Assembly (NCBI GenBank): GCA_027943245.1
Contig: JANDJZ010000128.1
Coordinates: forward strand, 45,524-109,523
Origin: Acanthamoeba sp. SK_2022b
Lineage: Eukaryota > Discosea > Longamoebia > Acanthamoebidae
Reading direction: 5' to 3'
Length of the DNA: 64,000 nt
Below, in pieces: positions 23,001-33,327 of the stretch. Under the pieces are notes generated by a model. That model saw nothing but the letters and a program-made list of their open reading frames with translations. It had not been told where the DNA came from and searched no databases. The position numbers were made by a program, and so were the translations under genes. Numbering within the stretch: the first letter of the stretch is position 1; each line of letters opens with the position of its first letter.

Positions 23001-26000
23001 GTGCTGCGGCCGACGAACCTGAGCAGGCGTGGTACGTTCTCCATGATGCCTTCGGCTGCCTTGCCATAGATGCGGCTCTCCAGCATACCAGAGCTGATCT
23101 GTAACATCGGGCACGCGGTATGATATCAGTAAGCGGGAAATGAAGGGCGAGAGGGGAGAGCCATAGGTCTCATACTTCCCACACGGACACCGAGCTGTCC
23201 TCGCACTGTACAATGATATAGTCCTGCTCTGCTCGCCACCCAACGTCGCGGATCTGGGCAGGATGGCCTCCAAAAACGTGTATACTGCCGACAGATATGA
23301 GATTTAGTCGAGTGAGGCGCTAAAACTAAAATAAAATCAATAAAACACCCAGCCAGTACCAATTCATGTTGTCAAGTGAGAAGAGGCCGACCGACTTGTC
23401 CCTTGATACCGATATGAACACATCATCCGCCACAGAGGTCTTCACTCCTTCCCTGTTGTCAGAACGGCCACCGAGAGACACCCGTTAAGCTTTGGCAAAC
23501 ACAAAGAGGGGGGCACCAGCGTGTCTCAGGCACCTTGACTCAGGCCGTATGAGATGTGTCACGGGAGCGGCATGGTGCGAAAAGACGTGCTCCAGCTCGG
23601 CAGTCCTACGCAGCACAACTGGTAAGAGGCAAAGCGGGAGAGATTGAGCGACGATGAGAGCCGGACGCACACAAGGTTCCACACTTTGATCACGCTGTCG
23701 GCGCCAGCCGAGATCAATAGATGCGCGGTTTGCGTCTCGTAGCTGATGAGCGAGGTCACGCGGGAGGAGTGGGCGCGTCGGATGAACCGCGGAGGACCGT
23801 CCTGAGAGGGGAGGCCGGCGATGCTGATATCGCCGTTCTCGTAGCCGCGCACGAGAAGCAGCGTGTCCTCGACAATGAGCGATGCCGACACAACCGCCGA
23901 TGCAGAGTCGCCCAGACCCTTCCAGCCATCCGAAAGCTTTGGAAGAGGAGTAAAGAATTAGCTAAGCTGTACTGGTCTGGCGATCTTCCCCCCCCCCCTT
24001 TTTTTTTCTTTTTCTTGTTTTAACGATGGCCACATACCTTGGCCACAGCCCAAGGAGCCAGGCTCACGTCTGTCCGTATCTCACCTGCAAGAAGCCATGG
24101 GCTCCCAAGTTAGACGAAGCAGTGAAGATCGGTGGCGTGACTAATAACCAGCCTACGAACCTGACTCGTTAACGAAAAGATCCAGGCTGCTCTCGACCGA
24201 GCCGAGGATGAAGTGCTGCGGCTTAACTATGCCGCCGGAAACATGCCAGAGGGCGACGCTGCCGGACGCGTCGCCCATGACCAAAATCTCATCCCACGCT
24301 TCGGTGGTGGTGCGACCGTCGTGGGGCTGCTGTGGCAATGTCAAAGCCCGGGTTGTCAACAAACAACAAACAAAGAAACGGGAATGGCAAGCGGGGGGGG
24401 GGGGCAGACGACCTTGTCGGCATCGGACCTGGGGAAAACCATCGAGGCTCGGATGACGGGCTTCGAATGGCTGATGGCGTTTAGCACCGCGGCAGACGCC
24501 CCCTAATGATTGCAACCATTAGCAGGATAGGCGTCGAGTTTCTCGGGGAAGGTCGCGAGACGCCTACCTCACCAAGATCGGCGACATCTGCATCCTCCGT
24601 TTGAACGACTCCGGACTTGAAGGTAGGCGTGCTCGACGTGGCCAGGACATCCTCATCCGCCAGGTCGGAACTCACCGACGCGATCTTCAGAGCCTCGGTC
24701 CCAAGGCGAGGTGAGCCTGCGCCTACATCACACGCGGATGAGAGCTGAGCTCGAACGCGACGTCCCAGTGCACTACTTACCAGCTGGGTGCAGTTCCAAG
24801 AAGTTGTCCGCAAGCGAGCGAGGAGAAGTGTCGCGAGATGAGGTGCCGGTTGAGGAGGGCGACGCCGGGATGCGCGAAATGGATGAATTGCGTTCGTGGT
24901 GCTTGCGCGTGGTCAGCCTGGTGGCGCTTTCGGCGAGCGTGGTGCCAAACTCGCGAAGGCTCAGCACGCGCGGTGTGGTACTGCCCATAACGGCGGCAGC
25001 CTCACCACCTGCACCTGTAGTCGGTAAAGGGTCATCATGACTCGAATGACTCGATCGAAGAGGAGCTAGCTGGGAAAGAACGAAGAGAAAGATTTGAAGA
25101 AGAAGAAGGAATGTACTCGCAAAATCCATGCCGGTGCCCAGCACTGTGGGCGGAGGCTCTCGAGCGTAGGTCAGCGAGCCGAGCTGATTGATTTCTCTGG
25201 GCAGGTCATATTGATAGGCCACTCCGCTCTGGACAAGTTGGCGCCGGACAGGTCAGCCACAAACGGAGGTGCAGTTTGTCATCAGGCCGGCTTCGCACCT
25301 TGGTCCAGACGAGGAGTTGTAGGTCGTGCACGTAGGAAGCGCCTCGCCACGACGTGCCCTCGGGTCTGTCTACCTTCATGAGCAGCATCGTCTGCCTGGC
25401 CTCCAAGCAGTAGAGCTACGACGATGATACATCACGAAGAATGAGGTCGGGTAGCGCTTGGAACATGTGGACCACGTACCAGCCAGGAGTGGCTTGTCAC
25501 GACCACCAAGGTCTTGGCTGCCGGAGAGACGCACACGCTGAGACATGGCCCGCTGGGTATGCGAATGTCGTCTGCGTTGATGTCATGTTCATCGGTGTCC
25601 TCATCTCCGGTGGGAACCACCATCACTTTTGGAGGCTCCTGCATAGTTCGTGCGCGGCCGGAGAGATCAGGTTTCTTCCTGGGTGCACGCCGTGGCGACG
25701 AGGAGGCGCCGTACCGAGTCGCTGTCGTGGGTGAGGTAGAGCATCGAGTGGAAGTAGAGATTGCCACCGACGTCCAGGGAGATGAGGAACGGGTGATGCT
25801 CGACTCCCCCGAGGTCGCAACTGTGGAGCGCGGAAACCCACGAAGTATGCCTCTGAATTCGCTTCACAACCTGCGCACGAAGTAGCAGACATGGATGGTG
25901 GCGTGGTGGTGAGTTGACAAGGAATTGGCAATGAAGAGAGAAGAGGCCCGGCATGTGCGTAGTGCGCACCTGCATCGTCCACAGGTCGACTATTTTGATT

Positions 26001-26599
26001 TCGGCGGTCTGACCAGAGATGGCAACGTGTCGCCGATCGGGGAGGGCCACCATTCTCGTGGGGCATCGCACGTTGCCCAGCAAATGGCGTACCGACGCCA
26101 CGCACGTCCCGGTCCTGTGGTCCCAAACGCACAACGTCCCATCGAGCGATACTGCCGCGGCATGGGGAGAGAAGGAAGGTAAGTGGATCGTGAGGAAGGG
26201 GCACGAGTTCGCGCTGATGGAGGCCTGACGTACAGCTGGCAAAGCCGTCGGTGGGTGGTCGCGAGGTAAGGGCGAGAGCGGTGATGGGGGAGTCGGAACC
26301 GGCAAGCATCATGTGCGGCTTCAGTCGTGCTTCGTCCTGTAGCAAAGCACCTAGTCAGGAGCATTGCCCCCCCCCCCACCCAAGGAACGAAACGGCCGAG
26401 TTGCGAAGAGAAGACACGATAAGTAGGGAAAAGCACGCACCTCGGGGCCGTCCTTGCTAGCGATGGTCCACACGCCGATCATACCCGAGCGGGAGCCGGT
26501 GATGAGGTACCGCTTGTCCAGCGTCATTACCATCGTTGTGATGTCATGCGACGGCGGCGCATCCCAGAATACCACTGGCACCACCAGGCTTGCGTCCAT
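20098..26599 (-). CDS. WDR7: WDR7 / rabconnectin-3 beta-like WD40 protein
   Basis: The start at 26599 (MDASLVVPVVFWDAPPSHD) matches the opening of WDR7, where the first beta-propeller begins with V-P-I-V-L-W and a His. WD repeats follow: DGTLCVWDHRTGTC (near 26120), GDASGSVALWHVSG (near 24260), GADSVIKVWNL (near 23680), DSSVSVWE (near 23180) and DGRLVLWATKTSFFEYF (near 20340-20390). The central region (about 20700-22750) is a helical, HEAT-like stretch. The protein ends in LLRKWMGSATFKL. WDR7 pairs with DMXL proteins in the RAVE/rabconnectin-3 complex, which assembles and activates the V-ATPase; in an amoeba this would serve phagosome and contractile vacuole acidification (inference). There are more than 20 short introns, one with a GA microsatellite at 22276-22294. 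A further upstream exon (26600-26858) cannot be excluded. Confidence 0.85.
22276..22294. repeat. (GA)n microsatellite
   Basis: GA dinucleotide run in an intron of the WDR7-type gene. Confidence 0.85.
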
Positions 26600-26956
26600 C
26601 TTTCGCACTGGCCGTACGCCCCAGCTGCAAAGACCTCAAATCAGCAAAAACAGAGGCCAAGCCTGACCACCCAGCCTTTTCTTCAGCATTTTCTTCTTCG
26701 TTAGCAGATGAGCTATCTCCGGTGCGCGCTATTTTGGACAAATCGTGCAGAGTGGGAGCAGTTCCTTTCGAATTTCCGAAACCCGACAATAACCGCACAC
26801 AGCGCGGTCGCCAGGGGGGCGTAAGGGACTGTACAGCACGAGACGACGGAGCAGGCACACGACGACGATTTCAATTTCCACATCCAAGCTACCGGTAGCC
26901 ACACAAGAGAGGTAGTTAAAGGAGGCGTGAACGAGTGAAGAGGTGGTGATAAAGGG
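26600..26956. promoter_or_regulatory. Divergent intergenic region
   Basis: About 357 bases between the starts of the leftward WDR7-type gene and the rightward RasGEF. It should hold both promoters. A leftward open frame (26600-26858) could be a 5' exon of the WDR7-type gene but has no known motif. Confidence 0.4.
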
Positions 26957-28081
26957 ATGCAAGGATCTCTCGTGGAAGAAGATAAAAAGAACAAAAAGAA
27001 AAAATCGGAGGACGAGTTGCGGGCTACCTGGGCCGGTAGGACGGACATCGTGGCCGACGTAAAAGATGGCCAGGGTTATCTACAATCCGGCACCATCGAG
27101 GCCATCGTACACTGGCTCCTCGACCACGTAGAATACCCGCCCCCGCAAGAGAACAGATCCAACGGTACGCACATCAATTTGCAACAGCACTCGTGCACCC
27201 TGCCCAAGGGGTCCCTTACGTTTGCGTCCACTTGCCAAGATGTGGTGCGGAGCGAAGAGGATGGAGGTGCCGCCCAACCCTCCACGGAAGAGGACAGGGA
27301 CGAGCAAGCGCTGCAAGTGTTCATCATCTCCTACCGTCAGTTCGTTTCGCCAACGGGCTTTTTCACTATTCTGGAGGAGAGGTACAGCCCCCCCCACCAA
27401 ATCTCAATCCACATCAGCACCGTCAGGTGGTTGAAATCATCGCCCCCCCCCCCCCAAACGCTCGAGCCAGGTTTACGAACTCGACGTCAGATCCCAAGAG
27501 CCGCTATGCGTACCTCTCCCTTCTCGCGTCCCCAGCCTCTACTCTCGCCCTTCTCCCCATCCTGTCGTGTCGCTTATGACCTTTCTCTCTCTCTCTCTCT
27601 CTCTCATTCGCTCTCATTCGCACCTCCTCGTCGGACTTACGTTTATATAAAAACAGAGTGCTAAAGATGCTGTCGGTGTGGCTCAACAAGTATCTGGAGC
27701 GGGACTTCTTCTTCCATGATCGGGGCAATAGGCTCTTCGATCAGCTCCTCAGATTCTTAAAGGTCATCCAGGAACGCGACCACTCCGAACAGGCCAACAA
27801 GCTCAAGCTGCTCATTCTCAAGGTGGGTCTCTCGATTCTATTCATGGCGCGCTCTCTGGGAGGCTGTTGACACTCAACGTCTTTTGCCTCCCCCCAATAG
27901 GTTAAGCACGTCCGCAAGGAGAAGAACAGGGTGCGCAATCCGGGACCCACCACCTTGGCGGTGCCAGATATGCCCAAGACCGGCGATTCTTCTCCACGAT
28001 CTCGGGAAGGTACAAACACAACACAACACAACACAACACAACACAACACAACACAACACAACACAACACACTCCGTATATG

Positions 28082-28157
<76 letters not shown>

Positions 28158-29715
28158 TGAGGGTATTATCGCGGCAAGAATCGTTCTCAGGCTCTTTCAC
28201 CGCGTGAGTGCAGAAGGGGCAGCGAATTCGGTGTCGGGCGCTGCGTCGCCGATGGCGTCTCCGGGTCTCGCCCCATCCAGTCGCCTTCTGCGAACGACGT
28301 CGAGAAATGTCGCGGGTGACCAGGCCCTCGTGCCTGGCCTGGGCACTCAGGCGAGCCTGCAAAAGCGATTCTCGCTGTGCGAAATGCCGCTGGTGGAGCT
28401 GGCGGAACAGCTCACGCTCATCGAGCTCGGCATGTTCCGGTACGCTCGGCGATGCTTTCGCTTTTTGGTTGGGCGTTGCACTCGGAACTCAACCTCTCTC
28501 TCTCTCTCTCTCTGTCCTGCCACCATTCCAGGTCAATCAGAGAGCGGGAATTCCTCAACCTCAATTGGAAGAGAACAGAACATAAGAGAAACGCCCGGCA
28601 CATCGTAAAGATGGTTGAGCGATTCAACAAGGTTAGCGCCACCTTACTCCACAACTGCCATAACTCTTCTCTCCACCTGTGGTCCATTCTTGTGGCTGAT
28701 GTATCGTTTTGGCGTAGGTGAGCTATTGGGTGGCCACGCGAATCGTGCGAGAGACGGACCTCAAGCGACGCTGTTCCCTCCTTAAGCGATTCATCATTCT
28801 CGCCGAGGTACCCACGCCCCACCAATGTGCCGGCTACGATGCTTCAGATAGACTGAAACACTCACTGCTCGCTCCACGGTGACAGAAATGCGCCGAGTTG
28901 AACAACTTCAACACGTTGATGGAAGTGTTGGCGGGCCTCAACTTGTACCCTATACAAAGGCTCAAGCAGACGTGGGCGGTACGGATCTTCCTTTCGTTCT
29001 TGCCCCCCCCCCCACTCCACATTTGGCTGTCTCTGCGGTGTTGCTGAAGACAGTGACTGGTAATGACTGGCCCACCAACTAACTCCCCCCCCTCCAGAAT
29101 CTGTCGGAGAAATACAAGGAGTCGATGGAGCGCTTAGAACAGATGATGGAGAACAAGCACAACTTCAAGAACTACCGCGACCGCCTCGCCAAGATCAAGA
29201 TGAACGGGGAGCCGACCCTCCCTTACCTGGGTACGAAACCTTCCAACCGCCCGCCCTCCCCTTTCCGCCGCCAGGGTTCCCTCGGCAGTAGTTCACCGCT
29301 GATGGGGGGGGGGGGCAATCCTACACATTGCAGGCGTTTATCTCAGGGATCTCACATTCATCGAAGAGGGAAACAAGACCTACGTGACGGAACACAAATT
29401 GATCAACTACGAGAAGATTCAGCTGGTGGGTCAAGTCATCAGGTACGCCGAGCCTCTGGCTCCCACTTGCGAAGAGAATATGTTTTGGGCCATTGTGGGG
29501 GGGGGGTTGTGCTAGCTCATCTCCTAACGATGTGCTCTGCGCTCAACAGGGAGGTGCAATACTTTCAGCAAAACTCGACATACGAGGAGTTGCAGAAGTC
29601 AGACGTGCCCTCGACGCTCAAGTACCTGAAGAAGCTGAGGGGACTCAAGCAAGAGGAGCTGGACGAGAGGTCGAGGAAGTGCGAGCCGCCAAAGAATGGA
29701 ACGATGGACGAGTGA
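26957..29715 (+). CDS. Ras guanine nucleotide exchange factor (RasGEF-N plus RasGEF)
   Basis: The N-terminus is Lys-rich, followed by the REM/RasGEF-N module: GTIEAIVHWLLDH (near 27090-27130), ALQVFIISYRQFVSPTGFF (near 27310-27365) and MLSVWLNKYLERDF (near 27665-27710). After a Ser/Pro linker the catalytic CDC25-homology domain starts with EMPLVELAEQLTLIELGMF (about 28380-28440). It continues with REFLNLNW (near 28545), IVKMVERFNKVSYWVATRIV (28600-28760), FNTLMEVLAGLN (28910-28945) and LPYLGVYLRDLTFIEEGN (split, 29220-29370). It ends at IREVQYFQQNSTYEEL and a charged tail. All core helices are present, so it should load GTP onto a Ras-family GTPase. There are about ten short introns, and one near 28015-28160 is inflated by two microsatellites. 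The large number of RasGEFs in amoebae makes assignment to a specific paralogue impossible from here. Confidence 0.92.
27584..27604. repeat. (CT)n microsatellite
   Basis: CT run in a RasGEF intron, just upstream of an acceptor site, so it may serve as an extended polypyrimidine tract. Confidence 0.85.
28016..28071. repeat. (ACACA)n pentanucleotide repeat
   Basis: About eleven copies of an ACACA/ACAAC five-base unit inside a RasGEF intron. Confidence 0.95.
28081..28158. repeat. (GTGC)n tetranucleotide repeat
   Basis: About nineteen uninterrupted copies of a GTGC/GCGT four-base unit in the same RasGEF intron, ten bases after the pentanucleotide array. Confidence 0.95.
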
Positions 29716-30053
29716 ATGCGAGAACCAGCTTCTTCCCGTCTCTCTGTGCCTCTTCTCTTCCTCTACCTTCCTCTCATCTCCACTTCACCGGCACCGCACC
29801 AAGGGCACCGCACCCTGTGAAGAGAGAACCGTGGTCGTCACGACTGGCATGAACCCCCTTATAAATACAAACACCGCACCTTTCCACTCACTCTGCGTTT
29901 TAGTGATTGTTTTCATACGAGAAAAAGGAAGAGGGACAAAGAACGAAAGCAAAAAACGAAAGCGAAACGGCAAGAAGGGTCAGGCCGCCCCGCCGCACTT
30001 TGGGTTAACTGTTCATTCTCTCTTGGGTGACTGGCGGGAAGCGCCCACATGCA

Positions 30054-30776
30054 CTATGGGGCGAAGTGAGATGACGAGGGAGGCACTGGGGCGCCGGTAG
30101 AGGAGGGGAGCGAGGGAGAAGAAGAGGAGGACGGCGGAACGGGTGAGGAGGAAGCGGCAGCAGCGCCTGGGGCGGGCCAGACGGGTATGAGCTTGTCGGT
30201 CTTGCCCGGGTGCTGTGGATCAAACTCCCACTGGATCTCGCTCATGTTGGGTGTCTCAGTGAAGAGCATGCAGAACTCGCCGACTCGCTGGATGGAGCCG
30301 TAGCGGCCAGCGTAGAGGATGAGATTCTTGCCCTGGAACAGCGTCGCATAGCCAGCCCGCAGCTGGATGATGTCGTTCTCCTTGAGAGTCTCACAGCCCG
30401 TGTTGTCGCCCCACACGGAGAAGTAGATGGATGCCGTCTCGTCTGCCACCAGCCAGTTCACCACCGTGCCCTGCTGTGTTGTGTGCGTTGTGCCCTTCTC
30501 CAGCACGATGAAAACGCAATCGATCATCTTCATGTATGGCCGGATCTCGAAAATCCTCCTTTTCTGGGGCGGCCCTCCTCCGCCTCCACCTCCGCCGCCA
30601 CCACCAGGAGAAGGCCCGCCGGGCCCGCCGGGCCCACCTCTGCCTCCTCCTGGTCCTCCGCCGCGTACGGCACCCGGGGATCCTCGCCCGCCTCCTGGTG
30701 TACCGCCCCCAGGTCGTTTCGACGGGAAGCCCTGCGGTGGCCCATCTTTCCTGTTGTTGCTCGCCCCCGCGCTCAT
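30054..30776 (-). CDS. SOSS-B / SSB1-type single-stranded DNA-binding OB-fold protein
   Basis: A single exon of 240 codons. After a Gly/Pro-rich N-terminus (about residues 8-70, with runs of Gly) the OB fold begins at IRPYMKMIDCVFIVLEKG. It continues through NWLVADETASIYFSVWGD, then LKENDIIQLRAGYATLFQGK, LILYAGRYGSIQRVGEFCMLF and ETPNMSEIQWEF. This order and wording closely follow human NABP2/SSB1, including the VADxTxSIxxSVW strand and the GYAxxFxGxxxLYxGRxG loop. The family binds single-stranded DNA at breaks within the SOSS complex with INTS3. The C-terminus is a Pro/Ser tail. The Gly-rich extension before the fold is unusual, because animal members start almost directly with the OB domain. 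The start at 30776 is the ATG in MSAGASNN; the frame stays open further upstream, but that part overlaps the divergent gene. Confidence 0.9.
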   Translation of the reverse strand: MSAGASNNRKDGPPQGFPSKRPGGGTPGGGRGSPGAVRGGGPGGGRGGPGGPGGPSPGGGGGGGGGGGPPQKRRIFEIRPYMKMIDCVFIVLEKGTTHTTQQGTVVNWLVADETASIYFSVWGDNTGCETLKENDIIQLRAGYATLFQGKNLILYAGRYGSIQRVGEFCMLFTETPNMSEIQWEFDPQHPGKTDKLIPVWPAPGAAAASSSPVPPSSSSSPSLPSSTGAPVPPSSSHFAP

Positions 30777-30947
30777 CAAAACTTCTTCCACCCTTTCTCT
30801 AGGCAGCCCTTTACGTGAGTTCGGCTCAGTGATTCTTGGCCAATGCTCGTTGCTGATCAGATCTCTCTTGGTTTTTATTTGCTTTTTAATTTTCCAGCGT
30901 CTTTTCTCTCTTTTGTTCTGCTTCGTTTTTTTCCACAGCGCGGCAAC
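30777..30947. promoter_or_regulatory. Divergent intergenic region with probable 5'UTR intron acceptor
   Basis: Only 171 bases separate the SSB1-type start (leftward) from the penta-EF-hand start (rightward). The last 60 bases are pyrimidine-rich and end TTTTTTTCCACAG seven bases before the ATG triplet region. This suggests that the penta-EF-hand transcript has an intron in its 5' leader whose donor would lie near or inside the other gene's first codons. Confidence 0.45.
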
Positions 30948-32295
30948 ATGCAGGGGGGAGGTTACGGTGGAGGCGGCGCGTACCCGCCTCCCTACGCAGG
31001 ACACCCAAGCACGACTACATATCCGCCGCCTCAAGGAGGCCACATAGGCGGACCACCTGTTTACGGGGGTGCCCCACCGCAGTACGGGGCTGTACCCGGT
31101 CCTTACCCCCCACAGCCTCAGTATGGTGGAGGTGCGGCTCCCTACTATGCAGGTGGCGCGCCTTCGCCCTATGCAGGCGTTCCCCCATCCTACGGTGGTG
31201 CTCCCTCGCCATACGGCGGCCCTCCGCCCACCTATGGCGGCATGCCGGCCCACCCGCAGCCGCCTCCTTCACAAGGCGCCCCTTGGGTACCACAGCCCCA
31301 TGTCCTTGGCTACGACTTAAGAATTGCCGTTCTGAGGTCGCACGGCTGGTGTCTCGTATCCGCCGCTCTCTTTACAGGGGCACGACTACTACTCCATGAT
31401 CCAGGCCCAAGAGATGGCCGAGCTCCAGGTATGGACTCTCTTGGACTCTCTTCACAAGGGCTCATGATGACCTCCCTTGACGTGCCGTTTGTACAGCGGT
31501 GGTTCAACACGGCAGATAGAGACCGCAATGGCTCGATCTCTGCCGCCGAGCTCCAGCAACAACAGGTCTTTGATGCACACCCTCACGCGCGAAATGCAAA
31601 GCTCTTCTCACCCTTCCCACCGCGTTGTTGTACCCACAGTGGAACGGACACCGGTTTTCGGCGAGCACATGCCGCAGCCTCGTCAAGGTATTCGATCGCA
31701 AGCAGTCCGGGGAGATCAGTTACGCTTACTGTCCTTCTCTCCCTTCGTTTACGTGGACTACTCGCCTTCCGCGGCATTGCTGACGCACAGACACACCAAC
31801 GCTTCCAGCCTTTGCCGAGTACGCGCAGCTGCACAAATTCGTGTCCTCCATGGAGGCGGCGTTCCGTAAGTTTGACAGGGACCGCAACGGGCGTCTCGAC
31901 AAGCTCGAGATCACGAACGCCCTCCACGAAGGCGGTTTTCACTTCAACCCGGCCACCGCCAACACTCTCATGCGCAAGTTTGCCACGGGCAGCGGTACCA
32001 CTCATCCTCATACCTTACCATTTCTTCTTCGGTGCTGACCTCAACGACCCCAAATCAGCGGACAAGCGGCCAGCGGCGGCCACTCTGAGCCTGGAGAGCT
32101 TCATCCAACTCTGCGCTTTCCTCGGTTCCTGTCGCAGCACGTTCCAGTGGACGGACAGCGGTAACCTTCTCTCTCTCTCTCTCAGTATAGCTTTTTGACA
32201 GAGTTGCAAGCGGCTGACTGGCACACTTTGCAGACCGCGACGGCCAGATCGAGCTCACGCTGGCTCAGTTCATCGGCATCGCGGCCGCCTTTTAG
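30948..32295 (+). CDS. Penta-EF-hand calcium-binding protein (peflin/ALG-2/sorcin group)
   Basis: The start at 30948 (MQGGGYGGGGAYPPPY) gives a long Gly/Pro/Tyr-rich domain of about 110 residues, as in peflin, sorcin and annexin-binding penta-EF proteins. EF-hand 1 is DRDRNGSISAAE (about 31515-31550) and EF-hand 2 FDRKQSGEISYA (about 31690-31730), with a Lys at loop position 3. EF-hand 3 is DRDRNGRLDKLE (about 31875-31910). A degenerate EF-hand 4 follows, and EF-hand 5 near the end reads D-DRDGQIELT (split, about 32155-32270). The protein ends in a hydrophobic LAQFIGIAAAF, as in the family's dimerisation hand. There are six or so introns. Calcium-triggered membrane or ESCRT/ALIX-type binding is the family role. 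The gene ends 69 bases before the left end of the inserted transposon. Confidence 0.88.
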
Positions 32296-32360
32296 CTTCC
32301 TAAAACGTCGCCACTGAACTGTTTTTTGTTTTGCTGTTTTTATCTATTTTCTGAATTTTT

Positions 32361-32364
32361 TTAA
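32361..32364. repeat. TTAA target-site duplication, left copy
   Basis: TTAA immediately before the left terminal inverted repeat; its partner is at 37186-37189. Confidence 0.8.
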
Positions 32365-32382
32365 GGGGCCGTCTGATAGTTA
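32365..32382 (+). repeat. Left terminal inverted repeat
   Basis: GGGGCCGTCTGATAGTTA. It pairs with the reverse complement of 37166-37185 over about 16 positions with few mismatches. Confidence 0.8.
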
Positions 32383-33327
32383 TTTCTATTGGTCGCCGGT
32401 CAAACAGTTTCCCAAATTCTCTGGCCAAATTATGGCAAGAGGAAATCATAAGAGAAATTGTTTTTTAGCCCTGAACGCAGCCACCCACGGCACCCGTCAT
32501 GCAGCAGCACCGTTCCTCCACGCGGCCCGTTCCTGTCAGCTAAGACTGGAAGCTCACCTGACGCCGGTACCAGGGTACAAGCTCTTCTCGTCCTGCATTT
32601 GCATTTCATCGTCACCGCACCAACCTTTGGGAGGCCGCATGGCAGGGAAGCCGCTAGCACGAACCGCTGTCATCGCCGACCGTACGCCTGCTCTTAACGC
32701 CCTCGCAGCTGCTGGCACCGCTTGCACCACCTCGCGGCGATCGGCTGTTACCACCGGCACCCAGCCTGCCATCGTCACGCTCACAGGGGTTGAGAATAGA
32801 CAAGGCCAGCATTGTTGTGCATCAGCAGCCAAAGCACTTCTTGCCTGCACCCATACCTCGCCCCAAGCAGTACGACAATGGTGAGATCACACCGATGGTA
32901 CGCGTCCCCACACCTCTCCTCAATCTTGTCTTCAGCTTCGACTGCGCCCATAACATGTCACACACCACACCGACACAAAGGGAAGAGGCAAAGGACCAGG
33001 TTAGACAGGCAGCAAAGTGGTCATCAACAGCACAGCCCTCGACCTGCACTCGACCTGTGCCGTCACGCTGCCGCCCTCGACCTGCGCCATCACACCGCCG
33101 CCCTCGACCTGCACCATCGCGCCGCCCTCGACCTGTGCCGTCACGCCGCCCTCGACCTGTGCCGTCAAGCACGTGTACTCGTACCCAGAGAGGGCTTAGT
33201 CGCCCTACACCCCGTCTACCTGCGCCTGCCGTCCCCCTGTCTTGTCCCGAAGAGGAACCACTGGCCCACTGTACACTCCCTCCCATTGATTTTGAGCATG
33301 CTCATATGGTGAATAGTCTTGTTGGCA
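32383..33327. other. Left subterminal non-coding region of the transposon
   Basis: About 945 bases between the left inverted repeat and the transposase stop codon. Several rightward open frames cross it (for example 32432-32884 and 32790-33335), but they lack recognisable domains and one is largely repeat-derived. The notable content is the CCCTCGACCTG array at 33036-33178. Confidence 0.5.
33036..33178 (+). repeat. Left array of 24/27-base units, inverted copy of the right array
   Basis: About six units built on CCCTCGACCTG(T/C) with GCCGTCACGCCG-type spacers. The same unit occurs about 20 times at 36355-36890 in the opposite orientation, so the element has long subterminal inverted arrays. 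Confidence 0.85.

Noticed and set aside
28016..28158. Tandem repeats considered as a CRISPR-like array
   Set aside because: Units are four or five bases with no spacers, inside an intron of a eukaryotic gene; plain microsatellites.
30777..31253. N-terminal extension of the SSB1-type frame to 399 codons
   Set aside because: The frame is open but overlaps the divergent penta-EF-hand first exon. The ATG at 30776 gives a normal start directly before the Gly-rich region.
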